Shown piece after piece: positions 50,640 through 63,214 of a stretch of DNA of 64,000 bases; positions within the stretch are counted from its first letter, which is position 1, and each line of letters starts with the position of its first letter. Under the pieces are notes generated by a model. That model had not been told where the DNA came from, did no database searches, and saw only the letters and a program-made list of their open reading frames with translations. Origin of the DNA: Erythroxylum novogranatense (Eukaryota > Streptophyta > Magnoliopsida > Malpighiales > Erythroxylaceae); contig CM057234.1 in the NCBI GenBank assembly GCA_029891385.1, positions 17,780,350 to 17,844,349 on the forward strand. Direction: 5' to 3'. Position numbers and translations under genes: made by a program.

Positions 50640-50960
50640 TACTGGTAGAACGCCTTTAAGTTTCGAGAATTTCATGGTCTTGGTAGAATTTTCCCATCTG
50701 CACTGCGTAGAATGTAAGAGCCATACCCGATTTGCTCGACGACCTGGTAGGGTCCTTTCCATGCTTATCTGAGCTTTCCAGGATGTTTCCCAACCGCCTC
50801 GGCTTTTCGTAAGATGCATCCCCCGACCTTTGAGTCACTCGGCCTTACTCTTCTGTTGCGAAATCTTGTTGCCTTCTGCTTGACGTCTTCCGACCGAGCG
50901 GCAGCCCTATCCCTGCCTTTACTTAGAAGCACGGGTTCGGCTCGACGAGCTTCATTATTC
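50640..50960 (-). pseudogene. Integrase C-terminus of the Gypsy element
   Basis: Broken frames encode EERNNEARRAEP, a KATRFRNRRVRP stretch, and a chromatin-side end recalling LRKAEA..GKHPGKL and a Trp-Glu-Gly-Pro-type motif. This resembles the C-terminal domain of Gypsy integrases. It is joined without intervening RT to the protease linker (junction about 50950-50975). Confidence 0.72.
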
Positions 50961-50975
50961 CGTTCTTCTTCATCG

Positions 50976-51997
50976 GCTCTGACGTCAAGAGAGTTCGTCA
51001 GGACTCCCGGTCCGTCTAATGTTTTCGTTTCTGCTAAATAGCACTCCCTTGCGATTTTTTGCTAACCCCTGACAATACCAATTCCGTGGGGTGTCGAAAA
51101 CTTCATAGCTTGGTAGTAGGTGGAGACGACCGCTCTGAGGGCGTTCTGGGTAGCTCGTCCGATTATTGCATTGTATGCCCCTTGAAACTTCACGACTAGG
51201 AATTCAACATCCCTTTCTATTTGACACGGCTTTTGCCCGAACTTCACTTTTAAATGGACTCAGGCGAACGGGTAGGCTGATGCTTCAGTTACCCCTTTGA
51301 TAGGTCCTTCTATAGGCAATAGTCGGTCCTCTGGTACCTCCATCTACTTGAAGGCCTCATAATACAACAAGTCGACTGAGCTGCCCGTATCAATCATCAC
51401 CCGCTTCACCTCGTAGCCGTCCATGTTCAGATTTACAACGAGGGCGTCATTATGAGGACAACTTACGTCATCAAGGTCAGACTCATTGAACGATATCATC
51501 CCATCGTTCTCCCTCGGCTTTTTGGTTGATGAGTCTCTGCCGACCTGTTTGGCATATTTTTTTCTCCCTTTAGTGGCGGATCCCCCCGCTGCGTTTCCAC
51601 CAAATATCATGTTAATGACCCTAGTCGGTCGGTCATCTTGCTGTCCCGCGTTTCTATCGTCTCTTTCCCTTGATCGTCCTCTCTCTTCGTGTCGATTGTC
51701 TATGTTCGCGTTGTTCCTCCCTCCGTCGTTTTTATCATTTCGTCTCTAAGGCTGTCGCTCACCGTTTCGTCAACCGATCCTATTGTCGTTGTCTCGATCG
51801 GCATTCCGTCCGTGCTTTATAAACTGACCCAGCTTTCCCCTTTGGATAAGGGATTCGATTTCTTTTTTCAATGGCCAGCAATCCTCAGTGTCATGGCCGA
51901 TGTCTCTGTGGAAAAGACAATATAGATTTGGGTTCCTCTCCTTGTAAGGGGTCTTCATTTTATTGGGCTCTCGGATGGATTCCCCATCCGCTCTCAT
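50976..51997 (-). pseudogene. Gag end, zinc knuckle and protease of the Gypsy element
   Basis: The zinc knuckle CLFHRDIGHDTEDC (near 51900) has the CX2HX4HX4C pattern of Tat-like Gag. The protease core VMIDTGSSVDLLYYEAF at about 51350-51400 keeps the catalytic DTG. A downstream part (GRATQNALRAVVSTYYQAMKF) and the linker ARECYLAE are typical of Tat/Athila polyproteins. A stop near 51250 and another near 51062 interrupt the frame. Confidence 0.82.
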
Positions 51998-52084
51998 AGT
52001 TGCCAGTACTTTCGCATATCATTTTTTAAGAGGGGTAAAGTCTTGGTGATGCCATTGCCGACCAGTTTGCGTCCTCCAGGTCGA

Positions 52085-53116
52085 CTAATCCCTCTGTCTC
52101 TTGTGAGACTCATCTGCCCGACCACTCGGCCCGCGATCATCTGCCCTACGTTTTGTATTCTTTAATACTTCTTTGAGTTGAATATACTTGTCTACCCGAT
52201 GTCTGATCTCCTGAATAGATCGGGGCTGATCGAGAGCCAATGACTTTTTGAACTCCTCATCCCTCGTGTTGCTCATGAGTGCTGCCAGCATGGACGAGCA
52301 AGTGAGGTCGGGGACCTCGACCGCTTCATTATTGAACCGAGTGATGAACTCCCGTAAACTTTCGTTTCTTCCTTGGGTCAATTGCATTACTTCCAATGCA
52401 GTTTTATGTGGTCGCTTGCTTGTGGCGAACTGGTTGAGGAAAAGAAGCCTAAAATCCTCAAAGCAGGTGATACAACCCGGAGGTAGACTATTGAACCATC
52501 GTCGGACTCCCTCTTGAAAGGCCGTACAGAAAGCCTTACACTGAATGGCGTCCGAGACGCAATGCAGATTCATCATGAACTGGAAGTGCTGTAGGTAATC
52601 CAGGGGGTCGGTCTTTTCAGTGTATTTCTCGGGGGTCGGTATTTTGGTGCCGGGCGCCGGGAGGTTATCCAAGATTTTCGGAGTAAAGGAGAGTCAGATT
52701 GTCTTTGTCGGGCGATTTGATGAAACTCATAGCTGCGTTAATCCGATCATCCATGATTTTCTCTAGGTTTTCGGTCGGGTAGTGATCGGTCGTCATCTTT
52801 GGTCTGTCATGCGCGGCTTCTTTGTGCGAGCAATTTGTCGTTATCTTGGTTGAGATTGCAAAATCTGGCGAATCAATAGATCAACTGCTTCCTCAATCTG
52901 TTTTCGAGTGAGGGAGGTGTGCACAGGCGGAAGAGGATCTGTATCCGATCGGTGTCGGAGATTTGGGTGCATATTGAGTGCAGCGTTATCCTCTAAAGCA
53001 ACACCCTGTTCTTCTTATTCCAAGTTCTGAGGTTGCGGTTGATCGTTAGGATCTGAGGATTCCGTGCGAGAAACATGTGATGCAGGCGACAGAGTTGCAG
53101 GTAGCTGCAAACCCAT
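52085..53116 (-). pseudogene. Gag of the Gypsy element
   Basis: The frame starts at MGLQLP (53116) and is broken between about 52980 and 52670. The well-kept part (52672-52085) is a retrotransposon Gag capsid: PEKYTEKTDPLDYLQHFQ, FCTAFQEGVRRWFNSLPPG, FATSKRPHKTALEVMQLTQG and ESLREFITRFNNEAVEV. A basic end (KRRADDRG) follows. The core is of Gypsy (Ty3) type. Confidence 0.88.
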
Positions 53117-53212
53117 GCGTTGCATCGCCAGAGCCGCAACAGCGGCTATATCAAGGTTCGTCGCCGCCGCCTGACTGATCTGTGTGTTTCTAGACGTGGT
53201 GCCCGGAAGTCA

Positions 53213-53232
53213 GGCCCCACGGTGGGCGCCAA
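53213..53232 (-). other. Primer-binding site of the Gypsy element
   Basis: The minus strand reads TGGCGCCCACCGTGGGGC two bases after the 5' LTR (LTR end ...CAGAACCA). A site of this length and place is a tRNA primer site. The primer tRNA was not identified with certainty. Confidence 0.75.
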
Positions 53233-53735
53233 TTGGTTCTGCCAGATTTTGGCTGAACTGTACTGTAACACCCAAATACCCCCTGGGATGATACATGGAT
53301 GCCACCCAAGACAGAACAAACAAAATCAAACATTACACATATGCATTGTTTTAAAATCTAAGTTTAACACATATATAATACATCTCAGACTTTCCAGAAA
53401 CAAATCCAAAGAATATGTACAGGCCCAAATAAACCAAACAAAATACATATTCGAGTGATACAAAAACTCTGACTCCTTTGACCACTGCAGTTGACTTGTC
53501 CCAGTCCTTAATCTCTTTGCTCTGTACCTACACGGGGCAAATCTACCGTGCTAAGCTTATAGCTTAGTGAGTAATCATTTATCTACTTCAACCAATTTCT
53601 TTTCACAATAACGATATAAGCATGCATTCAGAGATTAATACTAAGGCAAAATGCACTTCATAACAGATGTTATCATTAACAGACAAAACAAATCAAAAGT
53701 CCATAAAATAGAAGTGGGTAACGGGACTTATCAGA

Positions 53736-53885
53736 AGATCGAAGTCTCGACATCGAAGTGTCCATATCAGAAGACACCGAAGTGTCACAGAAGACCGAAG
53801 TCTCGACACCGAAGTGTCCATATCAGAAGACACCGAAGTGTCACAGAAGACCGAAGTCTCGACACCGAAGTGTCACAGAAGCGTT
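53736..53885. repeat. 56-bp tandem repeat in the solo LTR
   Basis: Three units begin with GAAGTCTCGACA at 53741, 53797 and 53853, a strict 56-bp period. Each contains ACCGAAGTGTC twice. The short open frame over this array is a by-product of the repeat. Confidence 0.9.
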
Positions 53886-54776
53886 ACACACCCTTCTAGG
53901 CATGCCTATTTACCCACAACTCGGACAAAACAAATCATTCCAGACATTTCATGTGCAATAAATTAGCACTTCCAATAAAATAATCATGCAACAATCGTCT
54001 CGGACGTTCATTATCCGGAACAGTACACAATCAGTACAGCACATATGAGCACGCGGACATTCATTGTCCGGACCAGTACACAATTCAGTACAGAAAAAAA
54101 ATCAAAGTGAGACCGTCTCGGGTCTCTTACTTATTACCGATATACTTATCGAAATGACTTACGAAATTACCAGACATTTATCGAAATTATTGACATGGTG
54201 AAAGTCACGACATCGACCAGACATTTATCAAGACATTCTTGAAAGTCCCGATTCTTCAGACATTTATTAAGACAAGACAAAGTTGAAAGTCGACCAGACA
54301 TATTATCAAGACATTCTTGAAAGTCCTGATTACTGACTTACAAACTTTACTGTCTAAATTACTTACATTACTGACATTATTGATGATTCGACATTATCGA
54401 TATGGTCGACGGCATCAAATTTCGATTCTTGTTGTCTTTATGACTTCCAATTTTACTATCGGCATGACATACGTACTGAAATTTCTATCTTACTTACTGA
54501 CTGAAATATCGAGATTACTAACCTTAAATCGCCCATACTATTTATTGCCTCGAAGTCCCGGCAATATCTGGCAGTGGCCGTTCCTCTATAATAGGGAACA
54601 CAGATACAAATTATTATTGTGCATAATTACTGTATGATACATGATGCATGTTCATGCAAATTTTCGAGATTCTTTACTGTTCACAAATACGTATTACTCT
54701 TCACAAATACGTATTCTTCTCGTTGCAAATACGCATGACATCGTTCACATATCTGAGATCTTGTCTTGTAGCAATA

Positions 54777-54892
54777 CTATTCACTATTCACTATTCACTA
54801 TTTACTATTCACTATTCCTATTTACTATTTACTATTTACTATTTACTATTCACTATTCCTATTTACTATTTACTATTTACTATTCACCGACA
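54777..54892. repeat. CTATTYACTATT short-unit array
   Basis: A run of CTATTCACTATT and CTATTTACTATT units, 7-12 bp each, inside the solo LTR. It contains two near-identical blocks separated by TCCTATT. Confidence 0.88.
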
Positions 54893-55997
54893 CTGTTCAC
54901 ACACTGTTCATCGTCTCCTACCTTACGAAAAGCACTGTTCATTTCTTTTTTTTCTTCTTTCTTTTCTTTTTCCTCTCAATTGTTCTCAATTCTTTTAGCA
55001 TCATCACTTAACAACTAACCTCTTACGTGATCTAACCTATCGTAATCATCAAAACTTCAAACATGATAGATCGAAAATTTCCTTCCCCTTTTTCTTATCC
55101 TCCCATAAAACCATATAACAGATCATATATACCTATATGTCTCAACCAACACCAGAAAAGATTCATGATCGAAAGGACTAACCTCGTTATTTGCTGCAAA
55201 AAAGCAGATCGATCGACAGACAGTGATGAAGAGCATCGGTCGTGAGCTTCGGCTTACGGTGGGATGAATAGTGAAAAGCACACTTATGATTGCGGAATCA
55301 ACTAATTCCCAGAAGTTCCAGACAACTTCCAAAAATTCACCAAAAATTTCGTCATAAAAGATGACTGCCAAATAAGTGTTCCAAAAATACTCCATACGTC
55401 ACCAATAATTTCTAAAAATCATTGAAGTCTCCAAAAATTACTAAAAATTATCTTAATATTGTCCGAATCAATCTGAAATTTCATTTTACCAATGTACCCA
55501 GAAATACCATAAATGCATGCCAAAATATCAAAGAGACAGAACATAAATCGGACTAAATTTGCTTAATATGCTAACCCCTAATTTGGGGCGTTACATGTAC
55601 GTTACCGTTCGGATCCATAAGTCGGCTACTTTCTGTGATGAATCTGACGTGAAGATACCTGCAAAACAAAGAAGGCTTGTCGGGGGTTGTGTCCCGATTA
55701 GCCCTCCGCCTTCAATCGGTCTTTTGGTGAAGGTGAGGTTGATGAACACAGAGAAAAACTAGGTTATGATTGTGTGCCTCAATTTGGTGAAATTATCCCT
55801 TAAATATGAAATAACAACTAGGTTTTAGTCTTTTACGTGTTTGCATGGGAGACTTCCTTCTACGGATGGGCCAAGGAGGGCATGAGCCGGACTTGGGCTT
55901 GGCCTAAGCATAAAACTGATCTCTGAAGAATGGACCGATCGGTCCACGGGTCGTTTTGACTGGATCCGGGCCCAACACTGCCGACTCGACCACTTAC

Positions 55998-56832
55998 TAT
56001 TATTGCAATTGCCACTATCAATATATTACTAAAATGATGCTTACTGATTTTTTAATAAATTGTAGAAATAGTAATTAAGATAAGGATAAGAGTCTATTTA
56101 AACATGAAACATTAAAATGAAAGTTACACTTTTAGTCAATGTCTGAATTATTTTTAAAATTATATCAACTTTAATGAATTTAAATTATCTAATTGAAATA
56201 TTACATAGGTTATATTTATAACTCATATGCTAAAAATAAAAAATTGTTATAATTTAGAATGCTATTAATAGTATTTTAAAACTATTAAAATATGACATGA
56301 TATCATGACGATATGCATTTATTTAGATTTTAAAAAAAATATTGCAACCAAGTTTAAATCTTTAGTCTTTTTGTAGAAGTAAATCTCGTAACAAAAAGTA
56401 AAACTCATAATAATATTAAAGATGATAATAACTTTTGCCACGTAAAAGCTCCTCGTGTGATTGGGAGTTAACACAAGGTGAGCTAGAAAGAACTATGTTT
56501 ACCAAAAATTTAAAAAGATTGGGAGTTTAATCGAACAAAGAGCCTAACAAGGTTCAGTTCATAACTTTGACAAATAGTCCATTGTGTTAGTTCTTAGTTA
56601 ATAGTTGATTATATTAATTGATTTGATTAGCAAATCATATCGCTTATTTATTAAAAATGTTTAGTAAAATTAGTTGTTTAATATTAATTGTTGATGTGTA
56701 AGATGATTTATTATGGTATGATTTTTAAATTTTTTGAAAGCTTAAATATTATATATCTTAGTATTTCATTTAATATTCTTATAAAATTTTAGATATTTAA
56801 TTTTATAAAATTAAGTTTATAACTTTAATAAA

Positions 56833-56890
<58 letters not shown>

Positions 56891-57000
56891 ATGATGGTGA
56901 TGATGACGACACATCTAAACATAAAATATAACAATTCAAATAAAGTTTAACAACACAATTCAAATAAAACAAAAGAAATTAATATCATCATTTAATGCAA
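55998..57000. other. AT-rich spacer with TTA microsatellite
   Basis: AT-rich DNA without genes. A (TTA)n run of about 48 bp lies at 56838-56886 and changes into GATGATGGTGATGATGACGAC. Confidence 0.7.
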
Positions 57001-57014
57001 AGGTTTAGAATAAT

Positions 57015-58420
57015 TTAAGAACGTCTAACTGCCATTAAATTAGAAGCAATATTATCACAAATAGTAGTTATCTTCCAAGTTCTCTTGTGTTCAACACCTT
57101 CTTGCATAAAGTTAACTTCAACATCTAGAAATACATCTGGAGGTATAAATTCAGGATATTGATCAATGATATTAAAAATCGGGTTGTCAATTGTACTTCT
57201 TCTAATATAGTTATGCAACGCAAAAGTTGCACAAATTATTCTATTTTGATCCATCAATGAATTCTTAGGCATTTTCTCCAATATTTTTCATCGAGTCTTA
57301 TAAACACTAAAAACTCTCTCAATGCAACTTCTCAATGATGAATGAGCTCGATTTAAAACTTCTTAAAATCCTCTTAGATTTGCACCAAGAAATCCCAATA
57401 GATGATACCTTGTATTTGGGTAAGGTGTCAAATATTCTTCTCTTTCCAGATAGTCTTTGTCAACTAGGTAATATTTACTTGAGAGTATATAGAAGAAGTA
57501 TAATTAGAATGGATGAAATCATAAAAAGTCTAAATCATGAATAGAAAATTCTACAAATCTTAAAATTACCTATCGGTAGTTTTGAAAATTTAAGTCTTGG
57601 ATTACCGATTGTATCGAAAAAAAATGAAAATCATGTGTTGATCCCTACTAACCCACTAAAACATACGTAAATAGTAAGTCAAAGTCACATACTGCTAGTA
57701 CATTTGTAGTTGCTATTCATTTCCGTCCTCTATATCTCATTTGATCATCCTCCACAACAACTACTGCTATATGTATACCATCAATAGCTCCAATGCAATT
57801 CTAATATAAAACAATGGTCATAAGATGATAAAACAACATTTTTCAATGAAAAATATAATGAAGGGGAGGAAGAACATATTCAATTACCTTAAAATGTGGC
57901 ATATATCTAGCATCATTGGCAATTTGTTGTGGAATCTACTTGAATTAAGATCTTTTGGTATGAGTATATCCCTTGAAAATCCATCCATGACACTCAAAAC
58001 TTATTTAAAAATCTACTCACAGTTTCACCTAAATGTTGAAAGCGCTATTGAGTATCTCTATTAGGGGAACCTTTATTTAGGACATACATAAATAAATCGA
58101 ATTTCTCCAAAATAGACATCTTATTTGAAGGTCTCAAGCTATAATTGTTTTCCAAAGCCATACATAATTGACGAAATATATTTTTTATTCATCCCAAATG
58201 CATTAAAACATCGTTTCTCATAACTATTCAATAATTCATTCATTCATAGTTCTCCTGTTTGATAGGAAGTCATGCATGGTTCCTTGTATATGTGCTTAAA
58301 AATACACACCCATATAACTCGCTACATAAGCCACCAATTTTCAAAACTCATTCTCATTCTCCAATTTTTGCTTAATTTGTAGAAGTTGTATAATTTGCAT
58401 AATATTATCATCCATTCTTA
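57015..58420 (-). pseudogene. PIF/Harbinger transposase, broken
   Basis: Translated pieces match a DDE_4-type plant transposase. CIGAIDGIHI (near 57790) holds the first catalytic Asp, followed by NVLAVCDFDLLFTYVLVG (near 57695). HSSLRSCIERVFSVYKTR then KILEKMPKNSLMDQN and ATFALHNYIRR (57220-57340) form the conserved end. Stops near 57360 and 57290 and several frameshifts break it. An N-terminal region is only vaguely visible up to about 58420. Element ends were not found. Confidence 0.8.
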
Positions 58421-58798
58421 CAAATCAATAAGTAAAATTATATTCTAAATAAACAAGACACTTATATGTCTAAATATAAAGAAATAAATAATATAGCACG
58501 TAATAAAATCATAGATTATCAACAAGATAACTTAATATAATAAAATAAGCTAACCAAATTAATAATGTCTTAAAACATACCATGTCAACATAAGTGCACA
58601 AATAATAAGAACAATAAACTAAACATAGTAATGCATAGATAGAAACTATGTTTAATGTTTTTTATTTTTCTCATACTCATACATAAACTTTATGTATTCA
58701 ACTCTATTTGTATCATCTAGTAAACCAAAAAAAAAAGACCCTTCTTTGCAGATTTTCAATCAACATGTAAACAAAGTAAAATTCAAGAGTTTCAATCT

Positions 58799-59600
58799 TT
58801 AAACCAGACAAAGTACATAGTTTTTTTCCAAAATATTCGTAACATCATGAAGTGATGCAACTACACTAGTACTCTGTGATGCCCCAAAATTCATCGTGTT
58901 CAAAATTTTCGTAATAAAAGTATTCATCTCCATTGTTGCATTATGTCTTTCTTGAATCAATTGCATCATATCGTCAAGCCTCTCATACATTGCTACAGAT
59001 CTTCTTACCCTTTTAATGGAATCATTTATTGCACTCTTGGTGTTTTGTGAACTATCATTCTCCAAAACCCTTTTCCATCTTCTTCTCTCACTCCCTTCAT
59101 CTTGTGAAGCTTGAGGGGTAGCAACAAGAGTTTATGCAAGGGTCGGGGTAGTTTCTCTCCAAACCTCTTCTCATTCACCGGTGACATGATAATTGTTTAG
59201 TCCACTAGTCTCATCTATATTCTCATGATCATGATAGCCTAACAATTGATGATGAGCATTATAACTATTAGGTGGAGAAGGAACATATACTTCGTCAACT
59301 TCTCGTTGTTCTTATAGAGGGTCAACCAAGGACAAAATATAATCATTCTTCGGGTCAAACATCCAAACAGTTGATCCAACTTACATTCAAGCTCATGTTC
59401 AAGCTCTTCCTCTTTAAACATTTTAAAATTGTTGTTCTACTAAAAAATAATTAACTTATATTTAACTAACCATTTAGCATTAATGTAAAGGAAAATAACT
59501 TAAAATGGGCTAACCTTAATCTTCAAAGTCTACCACTCCTCACCAGCATCAATTTTACCTTTGTCACAGTCTCATCCTAATCTTGTTTCTTTCCCTTTCA
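58799..59600 (-). pseudogene. Possible ORF1 (DNA-binding partner) of the Harbinger element
   Basis: Upstream of the transposase on the same strand, 59065-58799 encodes KSAINDSIKRVRRSVAMYERLDDMMQLI and a helical tail. 59421-59239 encodes EELEHELECKLDQLFG. PIF/Harbinger elements carry a Myb/SANT-like ORF1 in this position, which is the reason for the call. I could not see the SANT Trp pattern, so the assignment is tentative. Stops separate the pieces. Confidence 0.4.
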
Positions 59601-60161
59601 ATTGTTTTCAAAGACTCCATCTAGTTCTCATCCAATCAAACTTTTTTAAAGCTTAGTTTTATCTCATTATAAGTTGGTCGCTTTGTGAAACTCTTCCTCC
59701 ACCTTCTTTCATGGTATCTTTTGACAAATAATTCCACCATGTTTTTCCTTACTCCTTTGAATATATTGGTTATAAATGTCACAAGAGATAAGAAGTGTTT
59801 CTTTTAGCCAACAAACCTTACTTATATCATTCCCCCCTGACTTTCTTCTTTGTTTCTTTTTTAGGATGATGTCAACTAATTATACAAGATGAGAGAAGAT
59901 TATATACTAGTTAATCAATTTACAGATTGGTTTCACTAGTTAGTTACTTAACTTGGTAGCAATTAGACTATTCCAACAAAATAAATATATAAATACTTTT
60001 ATCATCAATATATTTTATTAATTACTTATTTTAAAATTATTTGATCTCTTAATTTAAAACGAGTAATTGAATTAACTTGTGAATATTATTCAAAATTATA
60101 TAAAATTTTATTTTAATATATTTTTATTTAAAATATTATATTATAAAAATATTTTCTAATA
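59601..60161. other. AT-rich spacer
   Basis: Nothing recognised. Possible terminal sequences of the Harbinger element were looked for here and not found. Confidence 0.5.
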
Positions 60162-60880
60162 AATTATTGTTTGTTTATATATACTAATTTAAGAAAATAC
60201 TACTTCATTTTGGCAATGTAAGAACTATTAAATAATTAAATAATATTAGAAGACTATTAAATCAAGTTTTAATGTATGATTACAAAACCATATTAATAAG
60301 ATTAGAGAAGAATAAAAATCTAAAGAAAACCATCTTAAACATAAAATAAAAAAGAGAAAAGAGAGAGCTAGGAATAAAATAAAATAGTTGCAAGTTAGGC
60401 TTCGGTGGAATGATAGAGAGAGTTCTAAATTAACAAGGTCATTATAAAAATAATGGTACTTTTCTATGCACTAAATTTGATTAACAATTTCATAAACACG
60501 AGTATCGTCAAATAAAAAAATATTTGTGTGAATGTTTCTTTTTGGATTGCATATTTACTATGAATAAGAAATCTATTAAATATTTGTCTATTAAATTACT
60601 GTTTGTTTATATATAATAATTTAAGAAAACACTACTTCATTTTGGTAACAAAAGAACTATTAAATAATTAAATAATATTAGAAAAAGATAAATATAAACA
60701 TGTAAATATTAAATAATCAAGTTTTAATGCATGATTACGAAACCATATCAATAAGATTAGGAGAAGAATAAAAAATCTAAAGAAAATCATCTTAAACATG
60801 AGTGTGCGTCAAATAAAAAAATATCCATGCGAATGTGTCCTTTTAGGATTGCATATATACTATGAATAAGAAATTTATAA
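60162..60880. repeat. Tandem duplication of about 430 bp
   Basis: The sequence from 60162 (TGTTTGTTTATATATA, ACTACTTCATTTTGG, GAACTATTAAATAATT, CCATATTAATAAGATTAG) recurs from about 60594 in the same order. So does the CGTCAAATAAAAAAATAT...GGATTGCATAT block at 60508 and 60808. A third, partial copy follows near 60893. It is unrelated to any feature I recognise. Confidence 0.75.
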
Positions 60881-62419
60881 AGTTTGATACAACATTTCAG
60901 AAACATGAGTGTTTGTTAAATAAAACAAAATATTCATGCGTTTTTTTTTACAGTATAATCTTCAACTTTTATGAAGACCAATTTCACAAAATCTGTCTAC
61001 TTTAGCCTAGAAAAATTCTCCAAAGTTTCAGGTCACAAATCTTCAATGTTAGAATCATAAACCCCACATAGATTGCCCACTTTCAAGGCAAAATTTAGAA
61101 CCATTCAAGCCACAATTGGACAACACTTCCTTCATAAGAATTCTAGCCAAACTTCTCAAGTTTAATTCAAGCTAAACCTCATCTCAATAGCATAACCATA
61201 TAAAAAGTTATGACCAAATCATTGGAACATACACAAAGCAAATTTTCCAGATTCACAACCTAACTCACATTCTACATCTTCCATACCATTTCTAACCCAA
61301 TTCTCACTCAATTCACTTCATATATCCACCATAACTAACTCACAACCTATCCTTGAACATTAGTCCACAAAATTGCAGCACACACACTCAATCATTTTCC
61401 TTTAATAAACACTCATCTAACATCATTTAAAAGCAATCCAAAACAACTCAATTCACCTTCACCACATGACATATCATTCATTAACTTCTACCTCATCAAT
61501 CATAAATCAACCAAGGAATTAACATACCCATATAATCAAAGCACAATTTCATGCAATTTAATGTACAAACATCAGAAATTACAACAAAACCATCATATAA
61601 AGCATATTACTTACCTAATCAAGCTTCCAATCTTCTAAACTTCACAAATCTCATAATCCTCTCTAATTCTCTTCACCACCCACGTTAATCAACCTTCAAG
61701 GCTTAGGTTTGGATTTTTGGTGAACAAAAGAATAGAAGGCAAATAAGATATAAGAGCTTTTGTGTGGGTGTAACAAGTAGAAGAAACCATCAAAGAAGAA
61801 GGAGGAGATGAGAGCTACGTAGGATGGAGAGTTTTCAAGTTAAAACACCAAGGACATTATAAAAAGGAGAGTGTCGTGGAAGAGTGGAATAAAAAGGAAA
61901 AGTGTGGAATTAAATAATGTTAATGGAGTTAAGGCCATGTTTGGCTTCACAAAAGTAATTCTTAAAACCTAAGTCCAATTTCTACACAAATCATCTCCCA
62001 ATTTTCAATGGCTCAATTTAATAAATCCTACCATCATGTATCTAAATTTTCAGTATCATTGGACAGTAATTTTTTTTCACCGGTAACCAGTCAGTCTACC
62101 ACTTGACATTTTTTCTAGTCCAGAAAAGTACCTTGAAAATTTTCAGAAAAATTTCTAAAATTCTGTCAAAATTCAAAACACACAATAACTCACACCAATT
62201 AAATTTTCAAGCACAAAAAGTACCTTTTTCACAATAATCACATTTATGACCAAATATACCGGAAAATGTCATGAATGCATGTACAGTCATGTGCATGTGC
62301 AAAAATTACTATTCATGTGTATATGTAGGCCATGTTATGCATGAACATGTTGAGACAAGTTTAAACACTCATAACCCATTCCAAATTTACTTACCCTTCC
62401 CATCAATGATGGGATGTTA
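60881..62419 (-). repeat. LTR-like fragment ending GGGATGTTACA
   Basis: The minus strand begins TGTAACATCCCATCATTGAT at 62419, a start shared by some plant Gypsy LTRs. The region has the AT-rich, A/C-rich plus-strand composition of the solo LTR at 53264-55595, but I found no clear alignment. The other end is not resolved, and no coding sequence is present. This is a low-confidence call. Confidence 0.4.
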
Positions 62420-63199
62420 CACACATCTCCCTGCAGCCCTTTGAGGTTTAGAGTTGTGAGGGCTTGCCCTTGGAGATTAAGGTCCTACGAATATTCTTCC
62501 CCACAATTTATTTATGTTGTTGATGTGATTGGATGTATATCATGATGTGTATATATTTTGATATTCATGCATGACTGTGCGCATAACATTGGGTATCATA
62601 AGACGATGCGAGCTTAATCAATGGTGTCTGATTCTCCTCAACTTTATTTTTTTTAGGTCAACTACCACCAACTTCACAGCAATGACTCCTATGAGGTGTC
62701 TGCTGTAGCCTACCTATGTTTGTATATGTTCTTTCTTCATTTTCATTTATCTTGTATTGTAGCGTCCGTAGTAACAAGATTTTATGAGTTGTAAAACTTC
62801 TTTTTGATGCATACTATTATTATTGTGTTGTATGGACTTGTCGCATTCTTGAAGTTTGAATTTATTTTGTCGCTAGTGGTAGGCTTACTTGTGGTCTGGA
62901 GTTTCAAACCTCGAGTCCCACGTGTCGATCACGCGCCCGTTTCGGTCGTGATATTGGTTCTTCAAAGAACTTTTTGAACTTACCAAGTGATTTATTTGTG
63001 GTGCTAAAATCATCTTATAATCTTGGTCCTAGTTTTTTTATAACGATAAGTCAGGATTCTTTTACATCATTGGTTGGTGATTCTGTATAATCATTGAGTC
63101 AAGGTTTTATCTCTAAATCTGGTTTTAGCTTTTTAACAGTTGATTGCAAATCAAATTTGTTAGATTTCAATGTTTTCCATCTTTAGGGTTCACTTGAGG
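62420..63199 (-). other. Retroelement-like fragment, no gene
   Basis: The minus strand near 62950 reads ATCACGACCGAAACGG followed by CACGTGGGACTCGAGGTT, resembling the start of Tekay/Del-type Gypsy LTRs. Nothing else is identifiable. It may be a truncated LTR joined to the fragment on its left. Confidence 0.4.
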
Positions 63200-63214
63200 G
63201 CTTATTTTTCCTAA

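Larger units (their letters stand above)
53264..55595 (-). mobile_element. 2.3-kb solo LTR nested in the Gypsy LTR
   Basis: It is bounded by TGTAACACCC on the left and GGGGCGTTACA on the right, with a perfect TGTAC duplication (53259-53263 and 55596-55600). No coding sequence is present, and the ends are TG..CA, so the simplest reading is a solo LTR left by recombination. The minus orientation is favoured by a TTACTCACTAAGCTATAAGC stretch (near 53565) like that in chromovirus LTRs and by the start TGTAACGCCCC. Confidence 0.8.
48160..55992 (-). mobile_element. Non-autonomous Tat-like Gypsy element with nested solo LTR
   Basis: LTRs of 425 bp (48160-48584) and about 422 bp (53234-55992 after removing an insertion) start TGGTTCTG and end CGACCA. 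The target duplication CTTAC is perfect (48155-48159 and 55993-55997). On the minus strand come PBS, Gag, zinc knuckle, protease, then directly an integrase C-terminus, a 75-bp tandem array, an antisense ORF, a purine tract and the LTR. Reverse transcriptase, RNase H and most of the integrase are missing. The CX2HX4HX4C-type knuckle, the antisense ORF and the array fit the Tat group. Confidence 0.9.

Noticed and set aside
54641..55018. Frames with repeated Tyr/Phe/Leu over the CTATTYACTATT array
   Set aside because: Product of a short tandem repeat inside a solo LTR; no coding evidence.
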